Source of the DNA: Gnetum montanum
Taxonomy: Eukaryota; Streptophyta; Gnetopsida; Gnetales; Gnetaceae
DNA: 41,358 nucleotides
Assembly (NCBI GenBank): GCA_015680685.1
Contig: MNCI01007690.1
Location: forward strand, 83,472 to 124,829
Direction of reading: 5' to 3'
Notes under the pieces: model-generated
Database searches by the model: none
What the model saw: the letters and a program-made list of their open reading frames with translations, nothing else
Told to the model about the DNA's origin: nothing
Shown: piece after piece, positions 20,262-31,340 of the stretch
Numbering within the stretch: position 1 is the stretch's first letter
Layout of the letters: every line of letters begins with the position of its first letter
Position numbers and translations under genes: made by a program

Positions 20262-22575
20262 TGTTTCTTCCTATGGTCCTAGTCCTGTGGCAACTTTTGG
20301 GTGAGAAGATAGATGAGAAAGTGATCATACCAATTAGATTTAGTGGAAATTTGTTCAGTTATAACCTTACAAAGAGAAGTTCATTAGGAAATTGATATGA
20401 TAGTGGGCTCTCCTCCTCTTTGTTGTCCCATTGCAACTAAGAAAAGTGGTTAGCAATCATGTTCTCAGTTTCCTTTCAATCTACCATCATGAAATCAAAT
20501 TCCTGCAAGATCACGAACCATGGTATGACACTGGCTCCTTGTTGGTTTCATCAAGATCCAAATTGCACTATGGTCTATGCGCATGAACACCTGTATCCAA
20601 GCACATAGTACCTAAATTTCTCCAAGGCAAACACCACTGCCATCAATTCTTTTTCTATTATGGTGTAATTCAACTGTGCACCCACAATGCTTTTGCTCAC
20701 ATGGTGGATATAGTAAGGATGTTCTTGATCATCCAACTACATGAGCATAGCTCCCAAGGCATAATTCGATGCATTTGTCATGATGTGGAAAGATCTAGAC
20801 CAATCAAGTACTTTTAAAATTCAAGTTTCCAAGAGCTTCCGCTTGAGATGTTGGAATGGATGCTCATATTTCTTAGTCCAGACAAACAGAGCATCCTTCT
20901 TTGTTAGCTTTATCGATAGTTTAGCAATCTTAGAGAAATTCTCAATGAATTGTCAATAGTAGGTAGTGAGTCCAAGTAATGATCTCATATTTTTAGTATT
21001 TCTAGATGTCTAGTAATTCCATGGATGACCCTTATTTTTTTAGGGTCCACCTCAATCCCTTTTTTAGAAATTCTATGTCCCAAAAAAATGCCTTCCTAAA
21101 CCATCAAGTGGCTTTTCTGCCAATTGGACTTAAGATTTGTTTCCACACACCTTTTTAGTACTTGCTCAAGATGGTCTAGGGCTTGTTCAAATGTAGCCCC
21201 ATAGGTGTAGTATTCATTCATGAATACTTCCATCCCACTACCAATCTGCTGTTGGAAGATGCTTAGGATAAGGCATTGGAATATAGTAGGGGCATTGGAT
21301 AGGTTAAACAATATCTTTCTATATGCAAAAGTTCCCCAGGGACTTGTGAGTGTTGTTTTGGCTTGATCCTCAAGTGTAATCTAAATTTGGTTATAGCCAC
21401 TATAACCATCCATAAAGTTGTAGTAGCAATGCCTAGAAATGGTGTCCAACACTTGGTCAACAAATGGTAGTAGAAAGTGACCTTTATAAGTTGCCATATG
21501 CAATAGCTTGAAATCGATGTAGACCCTCCATTTACCACCTTGCTTTAGTACTATCACAAGTGGATTAACTTACTTACTATCTGCAATGGGATAGATGAAC
21601 CCTACCTTGAGGAGTTGTTTAATTTTCTCTATGATGATCTACTTTAGTTTGGGGCTCAATCAGTATTATCGCTGCCTCTTTGGCTTGATGAAAGGATCTT
21701 TGTAGATGTAGTATTGGCATTTCCTAAGATCAATTCTACTTATTTTAGGATATGACAAAGTAAAAGCTATTGTGCATTTTTTGGCCACCTCCAATAGCTT
21801 CTTTTTCTGCATAGGAGAAAGGTTGACATTGATGATAATTGGCTTTCCATTTTTCAAAAAAAAATATTTCATTTTGGTTGGTAAAGATTTTAGCTTGAGG
21901 GGCTTCTATTTAAAGCTTTTAGGGATCTCCAACTCTCCCTAGATGGTTTCATCAGGTTCATCATCAAAGAGTTGGTGATGAACAGACTTCGGTTCATCCA
22001 TGCCTTCAACATTGACACTCATAAGGCTCTCATTTGGTTCCATTTATATTTTTGAACTACACTCTACATCAACTATCAGCCACTAGGTATCCTCCTATTT
22101 TGTCGCTATTGCATATAGACACCTTTGAATTTCTATTACATTGGCACACTGTCTAAATGTTGTGATAGATGTGCTTTTTACGGTTCATCATTTCTATACA
22201 CAATTGTACCCTATGTCATTGTACGCGATGAATGGAATCCACTTTGTCTTAATCTTTCCAAAATCATTTTCCTTGGAAATATCCAAGGAAAGGTCTCTAA
22301 TTCCTAACCACGCATCAATGGTCCTTAACCAAGCCCTTCCCTTAATGATTGGGAAGCTCCCCTTAAGAGTTATGAACATCAATTACTAGGAAGTTAGCAA
22401 AATAGGACCAAATGGTGGTCATAATGTCCTTTGCCAGTTCCAAGGGAATGATGATGGATTGGTCTACCAACTTAAGCTAAATGTTACTCTTCTTGAATGA
22501 AGGCAGGTTCTAGGCTTTGTACATTTTATGGAAAATCAAATTCATACTAGAACTTGAGTCCAGAAGAGCTTTGCT
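20262..22575 (-). mobile_element. Gypsy fragment C: protease end, reverse transcriptase and RNase H
   Basis: Same family as the element at 30388-40718, collinear with 34505-36825. From high to low coordinates: protease active-site segment ALLDSSSSMNLI (22570-22535), GRAWLRTIDAWLGI (near 22325), and a pre-RT block (21872-21666). RT palm pieces follow at 21540-21260, with the catalytic box FMNE (norm YMDD or FMDD) near 21215, then CVETNLKSNWQKSHLMV. RNase H remnants lie near 20900-20480. Stops and frameshifts are numerous. On the right it ends abruptly at the protease, where a plus-strand aquaporin fragment starts. On the left it abuts a truncated LTR of another copy. Confidence 0.8.
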
Positions 22576-23050
22576 CAGAAGGCGTTGGCAGAATTTATTG
22601 GGACGTTCTTTCTGATTTTCATATACTGTGCATCAAATAAGATGAATGGAGAATCTTACAGGAGTTTTGGTCATGGAGAGGAATCGGAAGTGACTGCCAC
22701 GGTCATCATCTATGCTGTCGGTTACGTCTGTGGAGCTCATCTTAACCGTGCAGTGACCGTAGCCTTTGCTGCCACCTGCAGATTTCCTATCCTTCATCTT
22801 CTAATTTACGTGGTGGTTCAATTTGCAGCAGTAATGGTGTCATCCTTCCTGCTGCGTGTCATGTTTGTGGCCACCGATCCCAGCGTAATTAGTGAGTTGG
22901 CAGGGTTTGCAATCAATTCAACCATTATCCTTGACGTTCTGATATACGGGCTGGTAACAAGAGCATCCATGAATCCTGCGAGGTCACTAGGGCCTACAAT
23001 TGTAGGAAATGTTTACACGGGTATATGGCTCTACCTATTAGCACCAACAC
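22576..23050 (+). pseudogene. NIP-type aquaporin fragment, intronless, internal deletion
   Basis: Aquaporins are membrane channels for water and small solutes; NIPs carry solutes such as silicic or boric acid, or glycerol. The frame starts inside helix 1 (ALAEFIGTFFLIF) with no native start codon. Next come helix 2 and the first pore motif, AHLNRAVTVAFA at 22738-22773, where NPA has become N-R-A. Helix 3 ends at LLRVMF. It jumps directly to VATDPSVISELAG, so about 40 residues of loop C and helix 4 are missing. The second pore motif SMNPARSLGP (22966-22995) is intact with its Arg, then YTGIWLYLL. No introns are present although NIP genes have them. The frame is free of stops to 23142, unlike the retroelements around it. 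Function is unlikely because helix 4 and a pore motif are lost. Confidence 0.85.
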
Positions 23051-23089
23051 AGGCTGCCATGGTTCAGATATTGCGGCTTCGCTGTGCAC

Positions 23090-23640
23090 AGAAAAAGTGG
23101 CCATGTCAGGCTCAGCTGTGGAGATGCATTGAACAAGATTGATGTTGCTCATCCTGGCCCTGGTCTTACAGGAGAAACTGCTGCTGCTATGGCAGCATCT
23201 TCCATAGCATTCAGAGCCTCTAACCCTTCATACTTTGCATCCTCCATAGCATTCAGAGCCTCCAACCCTTCATATTTATATTTCCCGCTTGAACATGCAA
23301 TGTAGCTATTTCAATCTGCTGATAAGTAGAGAGGCAAATACATTAATGTAGTTAAGAATTACTATGCCTCAATGAGTAGATACGGTGATGAGTTACTTGA
23401 ACATGCAATGTAGATATTTCAATACAGAGGCAAATACATTAATGTAGTTGAAAGTTACCATGCCTTGATGAGTAGATACCGTGATGAGTTGCTACAGGCA
23501 GCTTCATGGATATATCAGGCAACTGGTAATGAGAAATTTATCAAATATACTTTAGATAATGGAGACACTCTGGGTGGTTCAGGGTGGGTCGTGACAGAGT
23601 TAACCTGGAATGTTAAATTTTTGTGCCTGTGGCCCCATTC
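23090..23640 (+). pseudogene. GH9 endo-beta-1,4-glucanase fragment (KORRIGAN-like), intronless, internally duplicated
   Basis: GH9 enzymes cut beta-1,4-glucans during cell-wall assembly. The frame at 23120-23280 reads NKIDVAHPGPGLTGETAAAMAASSIAFR, the GH9 block between the catalytic halves. Then come a LFQSADK-RGKY remnant, YRDELLQAASWIYQATGNEKFI (near 23475-23545) and NGDTLGGSGWVVTELTWNVKF (near 23550-23620). The order is correct for GH9, but both catalytic regions (N-terminal Asp motif and C-terminal Asp/Glu) are absent. Two local duplications distort it: 42 bp at 23195-23278 and about 100 bp at 23288-23490. Two stops lie in the second. It overlaps or abuts the end of the aquaporin fragment with no spacer. 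The RGKY and YY.S.S.Y spacing suggests the KORRIGAN-type clade, with moderate certainty. Confidence 0.8.
23195..23490. repeat. Two successive tandem duplications inside the GH9 fragment
   Basis: Units 23195-23236 and 23237-23278 are 42 bp each, in frame, and nearly identical. Units 23288-23395 (108 bp) and 23396-23490 (95 bp, with a 13-base loss) repeat the RGKY to DELL segment. The small differences show these happened after the fragment arrived. Confidence 0.88.
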
Positions 23641-23659
23641 TGGGACCTGCATTCACCTT

Positions 23660-24700
23660 GGGTGATGGTTGTGCAGGGACTTTTGTTTATTTTCTTTTGT
23701 TTTGTCTCATTTTATTCTCACTCCTTGGTGATGCCACCCAAACTTATGCCAAACAATGGTACTAATGTTTTATTTGTTTTGTTAGTCGTCTGTTAATTAT
23801 TGAGGTCATGAAAGAACTAGGTTGCTTGTCTTGTTTATAGACCTGATTTTTTTGAGAGTATCTATTAAATTATCAGCATTGCAGTCCTTGTAGGGGCGGT
23901 TACATACTCTTATAGGCAGTGCATGCTAATGAAATGTTTAATATTCTCTTTTTGTGTTTCTTTACCATCAAACTTCAAAAAAAAGAAAAGCATAATCCCA
24001 TTTAGTGACACCCTACGTATTCTTTCCATTCTTAGATGAGTTTAGGTCCCTTCACGTTGAAGAAGACTAAGCTATGGGTTATACTTGAATAAGTAATTCT
24101 TTATTGGCTTACTGATAATCTAGTAGTCACAACTTAAGAATCTATTGGAATGGGTTTATCGGCTAGAGGTGCAGGCTAGAAAACTGCTCCAGTAGACTAC
24201 AAAGCTAGCAGTGAATATTCAAGGCTCTATAACAAGCTAAGTGTTGTGTCCTTTCTTGTTTAATTTCCTTTGTTCTTTCTAAATTATAAACTTTAGTTGT
24301 CATTTCAAACTAAATTACAAGTATGGATTTTCATTTTAAACTAGGTTTTATATGGTTCTGAAACTTCACTAGAAGTCAATTTCAAGTAAATATTTAATAA
24401 TATAATCTTTATTTCAATTATAGAATGTTTGTTATTTCATTTCAATGCTATTTTCTTTGAATTCTAGCTATTTTATTCTTTGCTTCAGAAGTTATTACTG
24501 TTATTGTTCAGACACTACACTACGTATAATTTCAAAACTCTGCTCTTTAAAATTATTAGCATTATTAAGTATAAGGGTTTATGTTTGTTAAAACACTACA
24601 TTGCCCTTAGAAGACTGTTCTCGAGTTTCCATACCCATGCGAGAGGTACCTTATGCAATAGTCTCTTAAAATGAGTTTTTCAAAAGTGTTACCATGTGAA
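23660..24700. other. No gene recognised
   Basis: AT-rich sequence beyond the GH9 fragment. The gypsy protease that stops at 22575 does not resume here, so no simple insertion of the gene fragments into the element can be shown. The short frame at 24480-24674 looks like chance. Confidence 0.4.
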
Positions 24701-27664
24701 CCATATTTATGCATGAACAAAAATTTGTTCCACTATGAGATATGTAAGTTAGTAGTGTCCACAATGATATACTACACGGTAATAAATCACAAAATTTAAT
24801 CTAGTAACTAGAGAAACTAGAGGCTTTTAAAAATTAGACCTAGCAGAAAGCTTGAAATTGGAAATTTAAGCTAATAAGCAGAGCAACTATAAATGAAAGG
24901 ATAAATAGACACAAAACTTTCAAGGTGGTTCATCTATTAGAATGGCTAGTTTACATCCACCATAAAACTCTCCAAATTCTAGGGGACAAAGTAATTTTAT
25001 TAATCTAAAAAATAGTTAAAGGGTTTTCTTTATAGTCCTAGACTAAGCACAACCACCAAGCTCAAAGTTACAAAAATTTGCTTTCATAGCACAAAGAAAA
25101 ATGAAAAAGACTTTTTCCTTGTCTCAAAATAAGGAAAAATGAAAATACTTTTACCTTATCTCAATGAAGAGACTCAAAAATTTTAGAGTTTTTAATGAGA
25201 AAGAGAATAGATATTTTACAAAGAGTTAGAGAGAGAGAGAGAATGAAAACCAAGAAGAATAGAAAAAAATATAAGTAATTGTAGTTTAAGCACAAGAGGA
25301 AAAAAATCATAATTACAGAGCTAAGCTAGAGAGCTTCCATTTATAGCCATCATTTTTTGTAGCTAATTTTAGGATCATTCTTCAAGTCATTGCTAATATG
25401 CTAGAAAAATGTAAAGAGTAATAAGCTATAATCATTGCCAATCCGTTACCAAGAGTAGCTAAAAAAGAGAAAGCCATATTCGTTACATCATAGCCTTCAT
25501 TAATACTTTTGGTATGAACTTGAGACAAGCATTAAAATCCTAGCAGAGGAGGAAGAAATCTGACATTTCATTTTTTGCACTAAAGGTTCCTTTACTTCCC
25601 ATAGAAATAACAAGCTTTTCTTGTATTAGGGATAACAAATTTTTAAGCTTCACCTAACAACCCTTGTCTTCTTCATTAATGAGATTCAACTTCATCTCAT
25701 AGAAGTATAGACTACCTTTGTGGTATAATGATCATTTTCAATATAACCTTTCATATAAATGGAGCTTTTTTATTTTTTTGATGATTCAAGATCCTTTTTT
25801 CCTATAGCTTTAACTTAATGGCCAATATAAGATCTATTATTTTAATTATTGATGTGGTGTTATCTCACTTAAGTAAAACTCAAGATTTAGAATAAAATTT
25901 TTTGCTCTTTTGGTTTTAAATCAATCTTTTATAAAGATAGCTAAAGTGGAAGATCCTATGTTGTCAATTGTAGCTAAGTTTATTCTTAAACTAATGTGTA
26001 ATAACATAAATTATTGAACCAAGTCTAAACTCCTTTTAACACAAGCTTCTCACATAAGGAGCTGGTGTGAAAGATCTAGCTTTCTTATAATTGAAATAAT
26101 GATTCTATAGCTTTTCAATTGTCATGGATTTTCTCTCTTTCTTTTAAAAGAAAAAGATATTTTTCACATGTAGAATAAAAGTGTTGACATGGAAAACTAT
26201 TTGGTTGATCTTTGTAAAACCAAAAACTAGCTCTAAAGGTTGGCTCTATGAGCTGATATGGCAAAGTGCCTAATGGAACCAAAATTTGATTCTAAAGTTC
26301 TTTTTTAAAATAATATTTTAACTATGCATGCATATGTGGAGGCAAAGCATTAACATGGAAAAACCATTTTAGCAAAGCTTTGTAGAACTTGTACTACAAT
26401 TTGAGCTTGATAAAAATTCTTTTTGTGCACATGCTCTAAAAATGCTAAACTTGGCCACAGTAAATCCTCAAGATTATAATGTGCAACTACAACTAAATGA
26501 AAGAGCTAATGTGGTAAAGAAAAGATATTGATAGCTTAGCTCTTGTAAAACTAATATATGGTTCTAATAGCCAATGCTGAGTTAGATAAAAATTAATAGT
26601 GCATGTGCTTTTTTGAAATACTTAAGTTGTTCCCATAAGTCCTATTCATACAAAAATAAGTTGATGTAGTAGAACAAGATTGAGTAGCCTTTGTAGAATC
26701 GAGAAAATGGTTCTAGATCTAAAACTGAAAGCTATGTTGGGTTAAAAAAAATTTAGATATAAGTGATGTTGAGCTGGTAGAACCATTTTGGGTGAGCTAT
26801 GTAGAACAAAAATTTGGTTCTAAAGTGCGATGCCTATTCTGAAAGCTTATGTGTTAGAGAGGAAAAGCCCCAGAAGCATAAGCTCTTGTATAATTGAAAA
26901 ATGGTTTTACTATCTAGTTCTACATGTTGATGTGGCACCAATAACTTGGGCAAGTAGAGGTTTTTTAGTCAAATAATAACTGAAAGCTTAAATCCATTTG
27001 AAAGGAAGCTTCACTTACAAAGCCAAACCTACAACCAAGCTCAAAATACCTAATAATGTTTCTCTTTTTTGAGATTGGGAGAGCTCAAAGCATGAGCTAG
27101 AATAGGAGAGAGTAGAGAAAGATCATATAAAGCCAAGCACATAGGAATGGTTGAAAAAATATAGTAGAAGTAATTCAAGTTCACAATCATCACACAGATC
27201 AACCAAGTTCATACATATAGACTATAATCAAAGAAATTATTAAGGTTATATTAGAAAGATCTTAACAACAAGCATCAAGTGAAGTATGAAAATCATATAA
27301 CCAACTAAAAATGAACAAATAATCATCATACCACAACTCATAACAATCAAGCTTATAATATAATCTAACAAATAGACACCACATCCAAGTAATCACACAT
27401 ACAACTCATAGTCAGTCAAGCACTCAGAAGTACACCACAACTCATAGAAGCTAAAATATATGAAAATAGCTATGCCAAGCATAAAACAAGTTCATAGATA
27501 CTACAAGCTTATAGAAAAATGTTAAGAATGCACAGAAATCATCTTCACTTTTTTAGACACAACAACGCACATACAATCATATCACACATAAGAGAGAACA
27601 ATTTTCTAATAAAACCATCAGAAAACAATAGCGTATACTTTCTTTTTTTGTTAAAAAGTTGACA
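24700..27664 (-). mobile_element. Probable 3' LTR and 3' region of the split copia element
   Basis: It lies downstream of copia RNase H and of a polypurine tract on the minus strand, so it should begin with the 3' LTR near 27664 (TGTCAAC). A GGTGGTTC...CATCCACC stretch near 24930-24960 resembles the GTGGTTC/ACGTCCAC block seen in many copia LTRs. The lower LTR boundary is not determined; if the LTR spans the whole interval it would be unusually long (about 3 kb), so another insertion may be hidden. A GA microsatellite is near 25230. Confidence 0.4.
26040..26960. repeat. Degenerate tandem repeats of roughly 110-150 bp
   Basis: A recurring order of words is seen about seven times: GCTGATGTGGCAAAG or a variant, then CTTTGTAGAAC(C), then AAAAATTTGGTTCTAAAG. 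Spacing varies. They lie in what should be the copia 3' LTR, so they may be old U3 enhancer-type repeats. Confidence 0.5.
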
Positions 27665-27668
27665 AATA

Positions 27669-27680
27669 GCTTCCCCCAAC
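27669..27680 (-). other. Copia polypurine tract
   Basis: The minus strand reads GTTGGGGGAAGC, the typical plant copia purine run primed for plus-strand synthesis. It sits about 230 bases after the end of RNase H homology and just before the proposed LTR start. Confidence 0.65.
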
Positions 27681-27899
27681 ATCAAGCAAATTAAGCTTAA
27701 AACACAAAGAAAATATCTAGCTACAGTAAACTAACAAGCAAGAGGAAAACACAATGATAAACATAGGATCTTAGTTTAAATTAAATTAAAACCTACATAA
27801 TCCTATTAAAATAACACTCATTAGATCATATAAAATTCCTAAATTAACAACATAGAATAGAAGATAATCAAGCCTATTTGGGTTAAGTTATTACATCCA

Positions 27900-30387
27900 A
27901 CAATGTTCTGAAATATAAAAATTTTTCTTTATTCAAAGCCTTTGTAAAAATGTCTACCCTTTGTTCTTTGGATGAAATATGAGAAAATTTTACTCTTTGT
28001 AACTCTACTTGATCTTAGAGAAAATGATATTTGATTTTTACATGTTTAGTCTTACCATGAAAAACTAGATTGTTAGAAATAGAAATAGCTATATTATCAC
28101 AATGAATAATTATTAGATGAAAGAATGCTATATTAAAAAGCTATCGTACTTCCTTCATCCAAAGATTTTGTGTGTAATAGTATGAGGTTGTAACATGCTT
28201 AGCTTCAGTTGATGACAAGGCTACAAAGTTCTACTTTTTGCTCAACCATGATATCAGTCTATTACTAGGAAAATAACATGTTCCACTATTGAATTTTTGA
28301 TCATCTTTATTTCCTACCCACTCTACATCTATAAATGCTTGTAATTCAAAAGTTTTTCTTTCGAATACTATAGCCCATACCTAACTATCCATTTCAGATA
28401 TTGTAAAATTCTTTTGGTTGCAACAAATTTTTATTCTTTTGATTTTGACTGATATTTGGAAATGAAAACTATTGCAAATGCTACATCAATACTACTAGCT
28501 ATAGCATAATGTAAGCTTCCCACAATAGATCTATATAGTGTAGCATCAAAGTTCTTTCATCTTCATCTTTGCAGAGATGTAGACTTATGCTAAGAGGAGT
28601 TGCACAAGTCTTAGCTTCTATCATGCCAAAATTATTGAGCATCTATATATCTAAAAAATGAATATTCCATTCCTAAGTTATTAAATATGTAGGTTGTAGA
28701 CATCTCAAACTTTGATTTCAAAACTTTAATAAATTCTTTGCTTAAACTTGAGCTTGTTCCTCTAGATAGTATATCATTAACATAAATATGAGCAACTAAA
28801 AACCTTGTATTATCCTTTTAAACATAAAGACTACTATTCAAGGGATCTTTCAAATTTCCATTTTTAGCTAAATATGAATCAAGCTTAGCATACTAGACCC
28901 TAGGGGCTTATTTTAAGCCATATAAAGCTTTGTGTGGCTAATATACATGATTTTGCTTTTTAGTATCAATATATTCTATTGGTTGCTCAATACACATTGT
29001 CTCTTTTATTTCTCCTTTTAAAAAATTTGATTCCACATCCATTTGCTAGAGTTTAAGTCCATGATAAGCTACAAAAGCTAAAAGCATTCTAATAGATTCC
29101 AGTCTTACAATTGAAGAACAGGTATCTCAATAATTGAGTTCCCAAATTTAAGCAAAGCCTTTAGCTACTAATATTGCCTTATTCTAAGTTATTTCACCAT
29201 GCTTATTTATCTTATTTGATAAGACCCACTTGGCTCCAATGATATTATCTCCTTTAGGACATGGATCTAACTTTCAAGTGTCATTCTTTATAATCTATTT
29301 GATTTCTTCATCCATGGCATTCCTCTAGTCTTCACTTCCAAGATCTTCCCTAATGGTTAGAAGAAAGGAAAATGAAAAAAAAAAACATTCTAATAAGTCA
29401 TGATTCATTCTTTCAACTCTATTCCTTCTTGTCCTTTGTCTAAGTGATGTCCTAAGGATATCCATCATGGATATAAACCTTTGTGTTCTTCTCCTTAGGC
29501 CATCATCAGGTGTAGCCTCTTGATCTATTTCTACATCATTAGGTAAGGTCGTATGCTCTTCTTTAATCTTATCAACTTGTTCAAATGTCAAAATATTATC
29601 ATTATTTTCTTCTTCATCTACATTCATACAATTTCTTAGCCAAATTATTAGTCTCTTCAAATAATTCATCAATCTTAACATGAGGTGTTTCAATAATCTT
29701 TAACATTTTTAAATTTAAGCAACAATAAGCTTTTAAATTGCTAGAGTATCCAATAAATAAATCATCCTCATAATGACTATCAAGCTTATGAACATTATGT
29801 TAATTGATGATATAACACTTGCTTCTAGAATTTCTGAAATATTGAAGATTAGCTATTTTATCATACCACATTTAATAATAAGTTTTACCATTATCAACTC
29901 TTACCAAACATCTCTTGATAAAATACATAGTTATTTTGGCTACATCATTCCATAGATACTTTAGTAAATTCTTCTTATTTATCCTTGATTGGATCATCTC
30001 AAATACAGTTCTATTTTTTCACTTAATAACACTATTTTTCTCAAATTTTCTAGCTCACGAGAACTACCTCTTATTATCTAAATCTCTACATAGCACATAA
30101 AATTCATTTAAGGTCAACTCACCTCCATTGTGAGTCCTAATAGCTTTGATTTTAATTGTTGTTTCAGTTTCAACCTTACTTTTAAATATCTCAAAACATT
30201 TAAATATCTCAATTTTTTTCTTAATACATGCTAGCCATAATATTCGAGTATAATCATCAACATTAAGAAAGAAATATTTTTTACTATTAAAGCTAGATAC
30301 ATCGAAAGGTCCATATACCTTTTCTAGTAATAGTTCAAGATTATTATTATAGTAAAAATTTACTCATTTAAAAGTAACTTCAATTTG
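27900..30387 (-). mobile_element. Ty1/copia pol, 3' part: integrase core, RT, RNase H (interrupted copia)
   Basis: Read from high to low coordinates. Integrase core: LLLEKVYGPFDVSSF (30330-30285), FFLNVDDYTRILWL and IRTHNGGE (near 30145). A linker rich in acidic residues follows (29693-29325). RT signals: a VDVKSAFLxG-like block near 29035, KALYGLK near 28925, and the catalytic box YVND at 28773-28784, where YVDD is normal. RNase H: SSTEAKHVTTSY near 28210, the DNIAIS block near 28100, and VDIFTKAL near 27955. There are many stops, so this copy is dead. The N-terminal side of integrase lies at 40719-41158, beyond the inserted gypsy element. Confidence 0.85.
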
Positions 30388-31148
30388 TTATGAGCGACAA
30401 GGTATCTCTACACTGAACCATATAAATATGAGCATTTCATGCACAATCCAGTTGAATTCCAAGGACTAAGTGCCTATGCGCCTTTGTGGAATAAGGACAG
30501 GTTGGTTGATCATTGTCTTCTTAAGCTTACCTATATGTCATAATTATATGGTTAAGTAAGCTTCAGGCATATGGTTTTTATAGCTCTTATGCTTTTATAT
30601 CTTACTGCTAATAAGGGAGGAGAGAGATATAACTAAGTGAATAATTTAATTTAACTACTGAATAACTAGGCTTTAACTAATCCTAACACCAGTATCTGTT
30701 CTTACTTCTCGTACACATCCTGAACCAGTGCAACACTACTAGGATTACCAAACACTAATCGTTACTAGGTTACCAAGTGTTACACGCATGCTCGAAGTGA
30801 TTGTACTGAGTGTAATTTCATGATTTTCTTAATTGATCAAAATGAATTTCTGTGCTAACAAAAAAAATTTAAAGTGCATAAAATAAAATAAAATAAATAC
30901 ATAAGAAAATAAATAAAATAAATGTGTAAGAAAAAAAATCTCAAGTGTTGCAAGGATGAATCAAAGATCTCATCTTTATTACCATACACAAGGTATGCTA
31001 AGGTACACAATGCTCGAATAAAGATTCATCCACACTTCGAACTCTTGCTACGGGCACTTGAAAAATACTCTAACCTTCAAACAGACTACAAGAGTTTCGC
31101 TACTTGGCTGGTACAAGACTCCTCTCCCAATTGTGTGCCTGGGCACTA

Positions 31149-31156
31149 TATTTATA
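31149..31156 (-). promoter_or_regulatory. TATA box of the gypsy 3' LTR
   Basis: TATAAATA on the minus strand, immediately downstream of the palindromic U3 repeats. Transcription would start about 30 bases further down, near 31120. Position and context match a plant LTR pol II promoter. Confidence 0.6.
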
Positions 31157-31179
31157 GGCTTGGGAGCAACTACTCTTAT

Positions 31180-31320
31180 AATTAGAGGAACCACTCTAAT
31201 AATTAGAATAACTAATAAAGAAACCACTAGAGTAACCACTCTAATAATTAGAATAAATGCTAAATAAATCACTAGAGTAACCACTCCAATAATTAGAATA
31301 ACTACTATAGTACCCACTCT
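31180..31320 (-). repeat. 45-bp palindromic U3 repeats, 3' LTR copy
   Basis: Two full and two partial 45-bp units. Each has two dyads: TAGAGT-N4-ACTCTA and TCTAAT-A-ATTAGA. They lie just upstream of the TATA box, where enhancers of LTR promoters sit. Confidence 0.85.
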
Positions 31321-31325
31321 CATCA

Positions 31326-31340
31326 TACTCCCACAACTGA
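31326..31340 (-). other. Polypurine tract of the gypsy element
   Basis: The minus strand reads AGTTGTGGGAGTA directly before the 3' LTR terminus. The purine run is short and somewhat interrupted, but the position is exact. Confidence 0.5.

Larger units (their letters stand above)
30388..31325 (-). repeat. 3' LTR of the gypsy element (938 bp)
   Basis: Starts TTATGAG (changed from TGATGAG of the other LTR) and ends CTCTCATCA. On the element strand it runs U3 (31325 to about 31160), TATA box at 31156-31149, then R-U5. It carries two to three 45-bp U3 units against five in the other LTR. Confidence 0.9.

Noticed and set aside
22585-23142. A functional NIP aquaporin gene
   Set aside because: It lacks the N-terminus, helix 4 and an intact first NPA, and runs into a GH9 fragment.
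31048-31326. Minus-strand 92-codon frame with hydrophobic repeats as an Env-like membrane protein
   Set aside because: It lies within the 3' LTR U3 repeats, not between integrase and the PPT, and its hydrophobicity comes from the 45-bp unit.
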